Below, in pieces: positions 7,359 to 15,516 of a stretch of 64,000 nt of DNA. The position numbers and the translations under genes are program-made. The stretch is from assembly GCA_023397475.1 (NCBI GenBank), contig JAEWUD010000047.1, positions 1 through 64,000 on the forward strand. Direction: 5' to 3'. Position 1 is the stretch's first letter. Each line of letters starts with the position of its first letter. Below the pieces are notes generated by a model, which did no database searches, was not told the DNA's origin, and was given only the letters and a program-made list of their open reading frames with translations. This DNA comes from Bacillota bacterium (GTDB lineage: Bacteria; Bacillota; Clostridia; Saccharofermentanales; Saccharofermentanaceae).

Positions 7359-8372
7359 ATGGCAGTTAAAGTCGGTATTAATGGATTTGGCCGTATCGGA
7401 CGTCTCGTTTTTCGTGCATCCGTCGCGAATCCGAACATTCAGGTTGTCGGTATCAACGATCCTTTCATCGATCCGAAATACATGGAGTATATGCTTCGTT
7501 ACGACACCGTTCATGGCGTTTTTGACGGCACGATCGAGGTTGGCGAGGATTTCATCGTTGTAAACGGTGAGAAGATCAAGGTTTTCGCTTGCATGGACGC
7601 CGCCCAGATTGACTGGAAGTCCGTCGGTGCTGATTACATTGTTGAGTCCACGGGCGTTTACACGACCACGGACAAGGCTTCCGCTCACCTCGTTGGTGGC
7701 GCGAAGAAGGTTGTTATCTCTGCTCCTTCGGCTGATGCCCCGATGTTCGTCATGGGCGTTAACCAGGACAAGTACACCAAGGATATGGTCGTCGTATCCA
7801 ACGCTTCCTGCACAACGAACTGTCTGGCTCCTCTGGCTAAGGTTATCAACGACAACTTCGGCATCATCGAGGGTCTCATGACCACCGTTCATGCTACAAC
7901 AGCTACACAGAAGACTGTTGACGGCCCTTCGAAGAAGGACTGGAGAGGCGGCCGTGGCGCAGCTTTCAACATCATCCCTTCTTCCACCGGCGCAGCGAAG
8001 GCTGTTGGCAAGGTTATCCCGGAGCTCAACGGCAAGCTGACAGGTATGGCTTTCCGCGTTCCTACAGCTGACGTTTCCGTTGTTGACCTGACTGTCCGTC
8101 TTGAGAAGGGTGCTTCTTACGACGAGATCAAGGCTGCTGTCAAGGCGGCTTCCGAGTCCGAGCAGTACAAGGGCATCCTCGGTTACACCGAAGATCTCGT
8201 TGTTTCCTCTGACTTCATCCACGACGCTCGCACCTCCATCTTTGATGCAGATGCCGGTATCGCCCTGAACCCGAACTTCGTGAAGCTCGTTTCGTGGTAC
8301 GACAACGAGTGGGGTTACTCCAACAAGGTCCTCATGCTCATCGAGCACATGGCTGAGGTTGACGCGAAGTAA
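7359..8372 (+). CDS. gap: Glyceraldehyde-3-phosphate dehydrogenase
   Basis: A 337-aa type I GAPDH that converts glyceraldehyde 3-phosphate, phosphate and NAD+ to 1,3-bisphosphoglycerate in glycolysis. The start is ATG 7359 (MAVKVGINGFGRIGR) behind GGGAGG at 7346-7351. The N-terminal GxGxxGR is the NAD-binding turn. SNASCTTNCLAPL near residue 150 holds the catalytic Cys, and WYDNEWGYSNK is near the C-terminus. Codon use is strongly biased (GTT, GCT, TCC, AAG), unlike its neighbours, as expected for a highly expressed gene. It has its own promoter and a strong terminator. The pgk and tpi genes that often follow it are not here. Confidence 0.98.
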   Translation: MAVKVGINGFGRIGRLVFRASVANPNIQVVGINDPFIDPKYMEYMLRYDTVHGVFDGTIEVGEDFIVVNGEKIKVFACMDAAQIDWKSVGADYIVESTGVYTTTDKASAHLVGGAKKVVISAPSADAPMFVMGVNQDKYTKDMVVVSNASCTTNCLAPLAKVINDNFGIIEGLMTTVHATTATQKTVDGPSKKDWRGGRGAAFNIIPSSTGAAKAVGKVIPELNGKLTGMAFRVPTADVSVVDLTVRLEKGASYDEIKAAVKAASESEQYKGILGYTEDLVVSSDFIHDARTSIFDADAGIALNPNFVKLVSWYDNEWGYSNKVLMLIEHMAEVDAK

Positions 8373-8397
8373 TTTTCCCTCCCGATAACGTATGAGA

Positions 8398-8438
8398 CCC
8401 GCTCCGTCGCGCCGCAAGGCTTGACGGGGCGGGTTTTT
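8398..8438 (+). terminator. gap terminator
   Basis: CCCGCTCCGTC at 8398-8408 pairs with GACGGGGCGGG at 8423-8433, followed by TTTTT. Confidence 0.95.
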
Positions 8439-8470
8439 CGTTGTGCGTTCCGACGGGAGGAAGGCCTGAG

Positions 8471-8590
8471 GGGCGGGTTTTTTATGAGATCAATCCGCGC
8501 GAAAAGCATGGCGAGGCGGGTTATCATTGCGCTCCGTCCGATTGCAATGCCTGACTGGGCAGGTTTTCTTATGAGATCAATCCGTGCGAG
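8471..8590. repeat. Two-copy repeat with ATGAGATCAATCCG
   Basis: GGGCGGGTTTTTT plus ATGAGATCAATCCGCGCGA at about 8471-8502, and GGGCAGGTTTTCTT plus ATGAGATCAATCCGTGCGA at about 8557-8589, 87 bp apart. A shorter echo (TTTTATGAGATC) occurs near 8753. The G-rich/T-run lead resembles the 3' side of the gap terminator, so the repeats may have grown from it. Confidence 0.7.
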
Positions 8591-8839
8591 GATGGAGGTT
8601 GTCGGGGTTTGACGATGCGCCGTTGGCCGTACAGTTGGAGGTCGCCGATTCTGACATAGCACTATCCGTCGTGCCGTTAGACGTCGTTTGGTTGTTGAAC
8701 TCTGTTTGTTGTGCGGGCAGGTGACGCCATATTTTGTCTTCAGCGATAAGTGTTTTATGAGATCCTCTCGAGCCGCCGTCTGAGAGCCATCCATTTGATA
8801 ATGGTCGCAAGCCAACCGGGTTCACAGGGCCAACCTACC
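8591..8839. other. Gene-free spacer before array B
   Basis: No coding frame with a start and ribosome binding site and no clear hairpin. GTTGG/GTTTG-rich on the plus strand. It ends with CAACCTACCCCGG at 8831, a weak echo of the array B arm. Confidence 0.3.
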
Positions 8840-9279
8840 CCGGTACGGGTTTCTTATCAATGACAAACCTACTCAAATGGCCAATTCGTGCATTTGAGTA
8901 GGTACACCGGTCGCCCGGCGCACGTTTCTTATCAATGACAAACCTACTCAATTGGCTGTTTTGCGCGTTTGAGTAGGTACGCCGACCGCCCGGCGCGGGT
9001 TTCTTATCAATGACAAACTTACTCAAATGGCCAATTCGTGCATTTGGGTAGGTACGCCGGTCGCCCGGCGCGGGTTTCTTGTCAATGACAAACCTACTCA
9101 GATGGCCAATTCGTGGGATTGAGTAGGTACGCCGGTCGCCCGGCGCGGGTTTCTTATCAATGACAAACCTACTAAATAAGCATCGGAGCGTGTTTTAGTA
9201 GGTCAGCCTGCCTTGTGGCGTGCGTTTCTTATCATTGACAAACCTACTAAATCGGCCTCTTAGCGTGTTTTAGTAGGTT
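8840..9279. repeat. Array B: six 75-bp hairpin units
   Basis: Left arms AACCTACT(C/A)AA start at 8866, 8941, 9016, 9091, 9166 and 9241: five intervals of exactly 75 bp. Right arms read TTTGAGTAGGT in early units and TTTTAGTAGGT in the last two. The second unit has 10-bp arms and a 17-nt loop. The linker contains a second small hairpin (GCCGGTCGCCCGGC) and ends GGGTTTCTTATCAATGACAA. Units 5 and 6 have diverged in loop and linker. There are no genes inside. Confidence 0.92.
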
Positions 9280-9461
9280 GAACTACTAATCACTCATGAG
9301 TGACCTCTGTTTCCCAACAAAAAAGACGATACGCAGGTGTTTCTCTCCATTATCAAAAGGTAGATCTCTCAGCGCGAGCAAGTGGCTATCAAATTCCGCG
9401 ATGATGGCTCTATCTACGCGCATATGGTTCTACCCTGACGCATTTCGCACCGTACTTGTCC

Positions 9462-9490
9462 TTTCGAAATGAGAGTTTTCGCGGTATAAT
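9462..9490 (+). promoter_or_regulatory. Promoter of the zinc-ribbon gene
   Basis: TATAAT at 9485-9490, with a weak -35 TTTCGA at 9462-9467 (17 bp). Confidence 0.55.
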
Positions 9491-9556
9491 AAATATGCCC
9501 ACGTTTGCGTATATGTTGTACGAAGCGCGGGTAATGATTCAAAGGAGGACTTACTT

Positions 9557-10048
9557 ATGGCACTTTTTGATCCGAAGGCCAGGACGATTTCACTGCTGCA
9601 GCGGGCGATCGAGGAGAAGAACGCGAGCATCAACCGTTATTTTGACGAAATCGGGCGCCTCTATTACGGTCAATACCGCGATGTCTCGGTCGATGTATCC
9701 AAAGACATCAACGCAAGATGTGACGCGATTTCTACATTGTTTATTGATATCGAGGCGAACAAGCTGAAGATTCTTTTTGAGAAGGGGCTGAAGCTATGCT
9801 CCAGCTGTAAGAGGGAGAATCCTCTTGAGCATGCGTTCTGTTCCGCATGTGGGACGAAGTTCCCGGAAGGGTCGGATAAGCAGGTTGAGGTTCCGACCTC
9901 GTTGCCTCCGGTGCCGCCGACTCTTGTTCCCAAGGGCACTCAGGCTGCGACGGATATTGCCGCGCATGAAGTTCAGGCGGTTCCGGTTCAATCCGAACCG
10001 ATTCCCGTGAACGGCGAAGCGCCGGCCAATCCACCGCAGAATCTCTGA
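9557..10048 (+). CDS. Zinc-ribbon protein with Pro-rich tail
   Basis: A 163-aa protein behind AAAGGAGG at 9541-9548. Residues 1-75 look helical and coiled-coil-like. Residues about 77-95 hold two CxxC pairs, CSSC and CSAC, 14 residues apart, the layout of a zinc ribbon. The last 65 residues are Pro/Val/Ala-rich and probably disordered. There is no signal peptide or membrane segment, so it is predicted to be cytoplasmic. Zinc-ribbon proteins of this kind are frequent in Clostridia and mostly without known function. It has its own promoter and stands alone between array B and hpf. Confidence 0.65.
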   Translation: MALFDPKARTISLLQRAIEEKNASINRYFDEIGRLYYGQYRDVSVDVSKDINARCDAISTLFIDIEANKLKILFEKGLKLCSSCKRENPLEHAFCSACGTKFPEGSDKQVEVPTSLPPVPPTLVPKGTQAATDIAAHEVQAVPVQSEPIPVNGEAPANPPQNL

Positions 10049-10114
10049 CCGAGGAATTGCCCGACGCAACACTTTAATTGTACCATGAATCCGTTTTTTG
10101 CGCAGTGATGAACG

Positions 10115-10145
10115 TTACGGGTTTTTTTCCTCCGTTACGTATAAT
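10115..10145 (+). promoter_or_regulatory. hpf promoter
   Basis: TATAAT at 10140-10145 is clear. TTACGG at 10115-10120 is a possible -35 but 19 bp away. The ATG is 56 bp downstream. Confidence 0.5.
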
Positions 10146-10200
10146 GGAGGTAAGAATCCTGTAAAGGATTCGCGAAAAGAAGCCGGAAGGAAGTGATTCT

Positions 10201-10740
10201 ATGAAGATCACGACACAGGGTATCGGAATTCACGTCGGACAGAGATTGGAGGAGAAGATCAGCGATAAGCTCTCGAAATTCAATAAGTACTTCGGAGAAG
10301 AGGCTGCTTTTTCCGTCAAGATCCGACCGGAACGCGATGTGAAGAAGGTTGAGATCACGTTAAGACTTCAGAACCATATCTATCGGGCAGAAGCGAAGGA
10401 CGAAGAGATTCTCACAGCGGTTGACCGCACGGTGGACAAGCTCGAGTCGCAGATTCGCCGACAGAAGACAAGAATTCAGAAACAGATTCACGACTATTCC
10501 TACATGAAGGAGTACCTCGACGACATCGTACCGGATGCGGAAGATGAAGAGTACGAGGAGAAGACGATCATCAAGCGCAAGACTTTCGCTCTGGTTCCGA
10601 TGACATCGGACGACGCGGTTTTGCAGATGGAAATGCTCGGACACAGCTTTCTGGTATATCTGGACGCTGAGACCGGAAATGTCTGTGTTGTGTATAAACG
10701 CAAGGACGGCAACTATGGTCTGATCGAACCTACCTATTGA
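10201..10740 (+). CDS. hpf: Ribosome hibernation promoting factor, long form
   Basis: A 179-aa protein that binds the 30S subunit and joins ribosomes into inactive 100S dimers in resting cells. Residues 1-100 form the HPF/YfiA beta-alpha-beta-beta-beta-alpha domain (MKITTQGIGIHVGQRLEEKISDKL). After an acidic linker (DAEDEEYEEK), the C-terminal dimerisation domain (about 120-179) reads KRKTFALVPMTSDDAVLQMEMLGHSFLVYLDAETG. The length is normal for the Firmicutes long form. Ribosome binding site GGAAGGAAGTG precedes it. It has its own promoter and terminator. Confidence 0.96.
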   Translation: MKITTQGIGIHVGQRLEEKISDKLSKFNKYFGEEAAFSVKIRPERDVKKVEITLRLQNHIYRAEAKDEEILTAVDRTVDKLESQIRRQKTRIQKQIHDYSYMKEYLDDIVPDAEDEEYEEKTIIKRKTFALVPMTSDDAVLQMEMLGHSFLVYLDAETGNVCVVYKRKDGNYGLIEPTY

Positions 10741-10892
10741 TGTTTTATCTTTAACCTTTTGAACTTTTGAATGAACCTTTGCTTGATTTCGAATTGCTGA
10801 GAAAGGAAGGCTAGGGAGTATATCGATTCCGATACTTGACTGATTTCGGTTTTTGATGAATTTCTGTTACTGCCGTTCGATGCGTGATAAGA

Positions 10893-10925
10893 GAGGGTGA
10901 TCCTACAAAGGGTCACCCTCTTTTT
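10893..10925 (+). terminator. hpf terminator
   Basis: GAGGGTGA at 10893-10900 pairs with TCACCCTC at 10913-10920, then TTTTT. Confidence 0.93.
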
Positions 10926-10929
10926 ATGG

Positions 10930-10935
10930 TATAAT
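10930..10935 (+). promoter_or_regulatory. -10 box of pcrA
   Basis: TATAAT just after the hpf terminator and 46 bp before the TTG start. It rules out the ATG at 10897, which lies inside the terminator and upstream of this box. Confidence 0.65.
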
Positions 10936-10980
10936 AAACCGGCAAAAATCATAAATTACCGATGCTACGGAGGACATATT

Positions 10981-13572
10981 TTGGACGATCTATTTCTCTT
11001 TGACAGTGATGACCAACAGCCGATTGCTAAGGCACCGGCGGCGGAGGACAATAGCCAATTTTACACGGCGCCGGCCACGAGCGAACCCTTGCCTGCGGCG
11101 TGGGACGAGAGTATGCTCGCAGGTCTCAATCCTGAGCAGAAGGAGGCCGTGTGTCATCATGAGGGGCCGCTTCTGATCCTGGCGGGCGCGGGCTCCGGGA
11201 AGACGCGCGTCATCACCTTCCGTATCGCGTACCTCCTGCGCGTTCGCAAGGTGCGCCCGTCGTCGATTCTGGCGATCACCTTCACGAACAAGGCGGCGAA
11301 CGAGATGAAGGAGCGTATCCGCGATCTTGTGGGCGACACAGCTTCGTATATGTGGGTAGGCACTTTCCACTCGATGTTCTCACGCATCTTGCGTCGGCAT
11401 GCCGAACTTCTGGGTTTCACGCGGAGTTTCTCGATTCTTGATACGGACGATCAGCTGAAGGCGATTAAGGAGTGCATCTCCGAGATGAACCTGAATGACA
11501 AGATCTTCATTCCGCGATCGATTGCCGGTGAGATCAGCCGGGCCAAGAATGAGATGACGACACCGGAGATGATGGAGCGAGATGCGGGAGCTGACTTCCG
11601 CCTCTCTAAGACGGCGGCGATCTACCGCCGGTATAAGGAGAAGATGCGCGCCGCGAACGCGATGGATTTTGATGATATTCTTTACTACGCCGTCGAGCTT
11701 TTCGAGAAGAATGCCGATGTGCTGACGTATTATCAGGAGCAGTTCCGCTATATTATGGTCGATGAGTATCAGGATACGAATCACGCGCAGTACCGACTGA
11801 TTCTGCAACTTGCCAAACTCTATCACAATCTGTGCGTCGTCGGCGACGATGATCAGTCGATTTATTCTTTTCGCGGCGCTAATATCCGGAACATTCTCGA
11901 TTTTGAGAAGGATTTCCGCAATACGAAGGTGATTAAGCTTGAGCAGAATTACCGCTCGACGGATAATATTCTGCAGGCGGCAAACAGCTTGATCCGTCGG
12001 AACTCCTCGCGCAAGAGCAAGACCTTGCGCACAGAGCTCGGCGCGGGGGAGAAGATCACGTGGTACAGCGCGGACCACCACGGGGCGGAGGCGTACTATG
12101 TGACGGATCAGATCAACCGATTGATCGCAACGAAGAAGTTCGCATATAAGGATATCGCAGTTCTTTATCGTATGAACGCCTTGTCGAGAACGATTGAGAC
12201 GGCGCTGCGCGAGCAGGGGATTCCGTATCGCGTCTACGGCGGACAGCGGTTCTATGACCGTAAGGAGATTAAGGACATTCTGGCGTATCTCAGACTGATT
12301 ATGTCGCCGGATGACAATTATGCGTTCGACCGCGTTATCAATGTACCTAAGCGAGGGATCGGCGACACAACGGTCGAGAAACTTCGGGAGATCGCGCTTC
12401 GCGAGAATTGCGGCCTTTTAACCGTCTGCGCTTCGGCGGCCGTGTATCCGGAGCTGCAACGCTCGGCGCCGCGCCTGATGCAGTTCTACGATCTGATCGT
12501 CTCTTTTCGCGAAAAGATTGACGAGAATAAGATGAACTTCGCCGAATTCATCGAGTTTGTTCAGGATCAGTCGGGCATGATGCAGGAGATCATCGAGCAG
12601 AAGGAGAAGAAGGGGGAGACGGTCGACCGTGTCGAGAACCTGAAGGAACTCTTATCGGAAGCGGTTGAATTTGAAACGCGCAGAAGAAGTCTCCGGCCTG
12701 TTGATGAAGAGAATGACGATATCGCTTCGGATGCGATCGACACCGACAATTTCGAGAGCCTCGATGCGACCTTTTCTACGGATCTTCGCGGAATCCTTGA
12801 GGCGTATCTGGAGAACGCCGCGCTATATTCCGAAGGCGATAACGACGATACGAACGATGACTTCGTCCGCCTTCTCACGATTCACAGCGCCAAGGGTCTG
12901 GAATTCGGCGTCGTCTTTCTTGTCGGTGCCGAGGAGGGATTGTTCCCGAGCGCACGGTCGATCGAGAGCAACGAAGCGATCGAGGAGGAGCGTCGGTTAG
13001 CTTATGTGGCGATTACGCGCGCGAAAAAGAAACTCCACATCATCTCCTCGCGAAGCCGGATTGTGTTCGGGCAGACGCAGCAGATGCCGCCATCGCGGTT
13101 TATTCTGGAGGTCGATCAGACATACATCGAGCCGATCGGAACGATGCGCAAGTCCTTTGTCGATTCGAACGATGAACTCAGTCGCTATCGCACGGCACCC
13201 GGAGCCGCGGGCGGACGGACAACCACCGGAGTTTCGGGATATCCGGCTCGCGGGGGCGCGACCGTCGGTTCGGGATTCTCGTCCGGAAGTTCCGGATCAA
13301 CGGTTGGCGGAATGGCGGCGTTCGGACGTGTGCCGGGGTATTCCGGAACCACGGTTGCGAGCGGTACAGGTTCTTCTGCGGGAGGAGATTCGGCGGATTA
13401 CCTGACGCCGGAGACGATCGCGAAGGGCATGGATGTCAAACACCCGCGCTTCGGCAAGGGCCGCGTCATCACGGTGGAGAAGGTTGCGGGAGACGCATTG
13501 GTCGCCGTCGCGTTCGATAACAAGACGACGAAGAATATGCTTGTCCGTCAGGCGAAACTGGTCAAGGCGTAA
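10981..13572 (+). CDS. pcrA: UvrD/PcrA-type ATP-dependent DNA helicase
   Basis: An 863-aa superfamily 1A 3'-5' helicase for repair and for clearing recombination intermediates. The TTG at 10981 is chosen because GGAGG at 10969-10973 is correctly spaced and the promoter and terminator lie between it and the upstream ATG. After an acidic 45-residue lead come the Q motif (LNPEQKEAV), Walker A (AGAGSGKT, residues about 68-75), motif II VDEYQDTN, DDQSIYSFRGA, YRSTDNIL and LLTIHSAKGLEF. The C-terminus has a Gly/Ser-rich linker and a Tudor-like HPRFGKGRVITVE segment, as in PcrA. It opens a long co-directional block. Confidence 0.96.
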   Translation: MDDLFLFDSDDQQPIAKAPAAEDNSQFYTAPATSEPLPAAWDESMLAGLNPEQKEAVCHHEGPLLILAGAGSGKTRVITFRIAYLLRVRKVRPSSILAITFTNKAANEMKERIRDLVGDTASYMWVGTFHSMFSRILRRHAELLGFTRSFSILDTDDQLKAIKECISEMNLNDKIFIPRSIAGEISRAKNEMTTPEMMERDAGADFRLSKTAAIYRRYKEKMRAANAMDFDDILYYAVELFEKNADVLTYYQEQFRYIMVDEYQDTNHAQYRLILQLAKLYHNLCVVGDDDQSIYSFRGANIRNILDFEKDFRNTKVIKLEQNYRSTDNILQAANSLIRRNSSRKSKTLRTELGAGEKITWYSADHHGAEAYYVTDQINRLIATKKFAYKDIAVLYRMNALSRTIETALREQGIPYRVYGGQRFYDRKEIKDILAYLRLIMSPDDNYAFDRVINVPKRGIGDTTVEKLREIALRENCGLLTVCASAAVYPELQRSAPRLMQFYDLIVSFREKIDENKMNFAEFIEFVQDQSGMMQEIIEQKEKKGETVDRVENLKELLSEAVEFETRRRSLRPVDEENDDIASDAIDTDNFESLDATFSTDLRGILEAYLENAALYSEGDNDDTNDDFVRLLTIHSAKGLEFGVVFLVGAEEGLFPSARSIESNEAIEEERRLAYVAITRAKKKLHIISSRSRIVFGQTQQMPPSRFILEVDQTYIEPIGTMRKSFVDSNDELSRYRTAPGAAGGRTTTGVSGYPARGGATVGSGFSSGSSGSTVGGMAAFGRVPGYSGTTVASGTGSSAGGDSADYLTPETIAKGMDVKHPRFGKGRVITVEKVAGDALVAVAFDNKTTKNMLVRQAKLVKA

Positions 13573-13595
13573 GGTGCCCGCCCTGCGTCATATGG

Positions 13596-13601
13596 TATAA
13601 T
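13596..13601 (+). promoter_or_regulatory. -10 box of the dGTPase-like gene
   Basis: TATAAT, 27 bp before the ATG. The -35 is weak. Confidence 0.55.
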
Positions 13602-13627
13602 GACAAGGGCAAAGAGAGGTCTTACTT

Positions 13628-14860
13628 ATGGACTATGATGATAAAGTACAGAGCCTGTTTGACGATATTCCATCCGGCGAGGAGATCGGGCGTTCAGCGG
13701 TCGATCTGACGGATAATCCGAGAGATCGGGAGCTCCTGGCGATGTTGCGCGACGAGCGGGAGAAGTATCTGTCCCCGTATGCGTTTCGCAGCCGTGACAG
13801 CCGCGGGCGCTTATTTCCCGAAGAGAAATGCACGGTGCGTTCGGACTTCGAACGAGACACCGGACGGATTATCTACTCGCAGGCTTTTCGCAGACTTCGC
13901 CACAAGACGCAGGTCTTCTTCAACCCCCAGAACGATCATATCTGCTCGCGCATTGAGCATGTTATCTATGTGAACTACATCGCGACAACGATCGCTCGCG
14001 CGTTAAATCTGAATCTGGATCTCGTACAGGCGATCTCGCTCGGCCATGATATCGGTCATGCGCCGTATGGGCATTCCGGCGAGCGCACGTTGAATGCGTG
14101 TGTACAGGCAAGGGATTCTTCTCTCTATTTCCAGCATGAATTACAGAGCCTGCGTGTCGCGGATATACTTTCATCGCGTAAAGATAAGGGTAGGGGCATG
14201 AATCTGTCCTTTGAGGTGCGCGACGGAATCGCATCCCATTGCGGGGAGACATACAGCGAATACCGGCTCCATCCGGACCGATCGAAATCGACCGAATCTA
14301 TCCTCGAATATTGTAAGGGGCGTCACCCGATGCCGGCGACTCTCGAGGGTTGTGTCGTCCGAATCGCTGACAAGATCGCGTATATCGGACGGGATATCGA
14401 GGACGCGGCGAGAGCCGGGATTATGGAGTTTGAAGACATTCCGCCGGCGATCACATCGACGCTCGGATCGACGAACTCACAGATCATTCACACCTTGGTG
14501 ACGGATATCATTCACAACAGTCTCGACAGAGATCAGATCTGTATGTCCGATGAGGCGGGGTCTGCGATGGAGCAACTCCTGAAGGAGAATGTCAGTCGAA
14601 TTTATCGATCGGAGAAGATCAAGCGTTATGAGACGCGGGTGAAGAATACCGTAGAGGGACTTTTCGAGGCGCTGATGAACGCGATAACTGATCCGGAGAA
14701 GTCTTTGGCCTCCCGAAATCCGGTTTTTGTCGGGCTGGTCGAATATGCGCAGGGTTATCCTGTGGAAGGTGCCTCGGGTCTTCAGATTGTCACGGATTAT
14801 ATCGCGGGGATGACGGATTCCTACGCGGATAAGTGTTATGAGATGATTTACTGGGTGTGA
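13628..14860 (+). CDS. dgt: dGTP triphosphohydrolase-like HD protein
   Basis: A 410-aa HD-superfamily protein. RRLRHKTQVF at about residues 78-87 and IEHVIYVNYIATTIARAL precede the HD pair LGHDIGHAPYGHSGE (about 138-152), and IVRIADKIAYIGRDIEDA later supplies the last metal ligand. This is the layout of Dgt/SAMHD1-type enzymes, which cleave dNTPs to deoxynucleosides and triphosphate. Substrate preference cannot be read from sequence; the subfamily is often called dGTPase-like. Ribosome binding site AGAGAGG precedes ATG 13628. It lies 8 bp before another HD nucleotidase, so the pair probably acts on deoxynucleotide pools. Confidence 0.9.
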   Translation: MDYDDKVQSLFDDIPSGEEIGRSAVDLTDNPRDRELLAMLRDEREKYLSPYAFRSRDSRGRLFPEEKCTVRSDFERDTGRIIYSQAFRRLRHKTQVFFNPQNDHICSRIEHVIYVNYIATTIARALNLNLDLVQAISLGHDIGHAPYGHSGERTLNACVQARDSSLYFQHELQSLRVADILSSRKDKGRGMNLSFEVRDGIASHCGETYSEYRLHPDRSKSTESILEYCKGRHPMPATLEGCVVRIADKIAYIGRDIEDAARAGIMEFEDIPPAITSTLGSTNSQIIHTLVTDIIHNSLDRDQICMSDEAGSAMEQLLKENVSRIYRSEKIKRYETRVKNTVEGLFEALMNAITDPEKSLASRNPVFVGLVEYAQGYPVEGASGLQIVTDYIAGMTDSYADKCYEMIYWV

Positions 14861-14867
14861 GGTTACG

Positions 14868-15509
14868 ATGATGGAAGATATGGCGAATCCTGTTGCCGCA
14901 GCAAATGACGAATATTCCTTCTACGCGATGCTGGACCGGATGCAATACATCGGCCGGTGGGGACTGATGCGGAATAATCGTACCGAGAATCTGAAGGAGC
15001 ACAGTATGGATGTTGCGATGATCGCGCATTCGCTGGCGACGATCCGCAACCGTTTTTTCGCGGACGGGAGAGAGCCGATGGATGCTCTTTACGTGATGGG
15101 TGTCGCACTTCTTCATGACGCGGCGGAGATTATTACGGGCGATCTGCCGACGCCGATCAAGTATTACAGCCCGGAGATCACCGAGGCCTACAAGAAGGTC
15201 GAGGGACGTGCGACGGAGACGCTTCTCGGACTTCTGCCCGAGGAGCTCAAGGGGGACTACCGAAGCCTGTTCTCGCCGGACGCGAGTACGAACGCGGGCC
15301 GTGAGGTTCTGGCCGTGGTCAAGGCTGCGGATAAGATCAGCGCGTATATCAAGTGCGTTACGGAAGAACAGTCCGGCAACCACGAATTCTCCTCCGCAAA
15401 GGATTCTCTGGCACAAACCATCCAGCATATTGATCTGCCGGAGGTCCGTTACTTCCTCGAGCATTTCCTGCCGGCTTATGGCAGAACTCTCGATCAGATC
15501 AGCAGGTAA
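14868..15509 (+). CDS. yfbR: YfbR-like 5'-deoxynucleotidase
   Basis: A 213-aa HD-domain phosphohydrolase similar to E. coli YfbR, which dephosphorylates deoxynucleoside 5'-monophosphates. Visible landmarks are RWGLMRN, the first His in NLKEHSMDVAMIAH, HDAAEIITGDLPTPIKY (metal-binding HD plus the Glu of the family), and VVKAADKISAYIKC with the last Asp. The length is close to YfbR (about 200). The ATGs at 14868 and 14871 are both possible, with GTGAGG upstream. It follows the dGTPase-like gene by 7 bp: one protein takes triphosphates, the other monophosphates. Confidence 0.93.
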   Translation: MMEDMANPVAAANDEYSFYAMLDRMQYIGRWGLMRNNRTENLKEHSMDVAMIAHSLATIRNRFFADGREPMDALYVMGVALLHDAAEIITGDLPTPIKYYSPEITEAYKKVEGRATETLLGLLPEELKGDYRSLFSPDASTNAGREVLAVVKAADKISAYIKCVTEEQSGNHEFSSAKDSLAQTIQHIDLPEVRYFLEHFLPAYGRTLDQISR

Positions 15510-15516
15510 CGGGCGC

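Noticed and set aside
7125..8417. 430-codon frame opposite gap
   Set aside because: Shadow of the strongly codon-biased gap gene; no ribosome binding site and no plausible domain.
10897..10980. ATG 10897 as the pcrA start
   Set aside because: It lies within the hpf terminator and upstream of the TATAAT at 10930; TTG 10981 has a well placed GGAGG.
15100..15516. Long N-terminal extension of the glucosaminidase
   Set aside because: It overlaps yfbR in another frame and would bury the signal peptide that begins at 15517.
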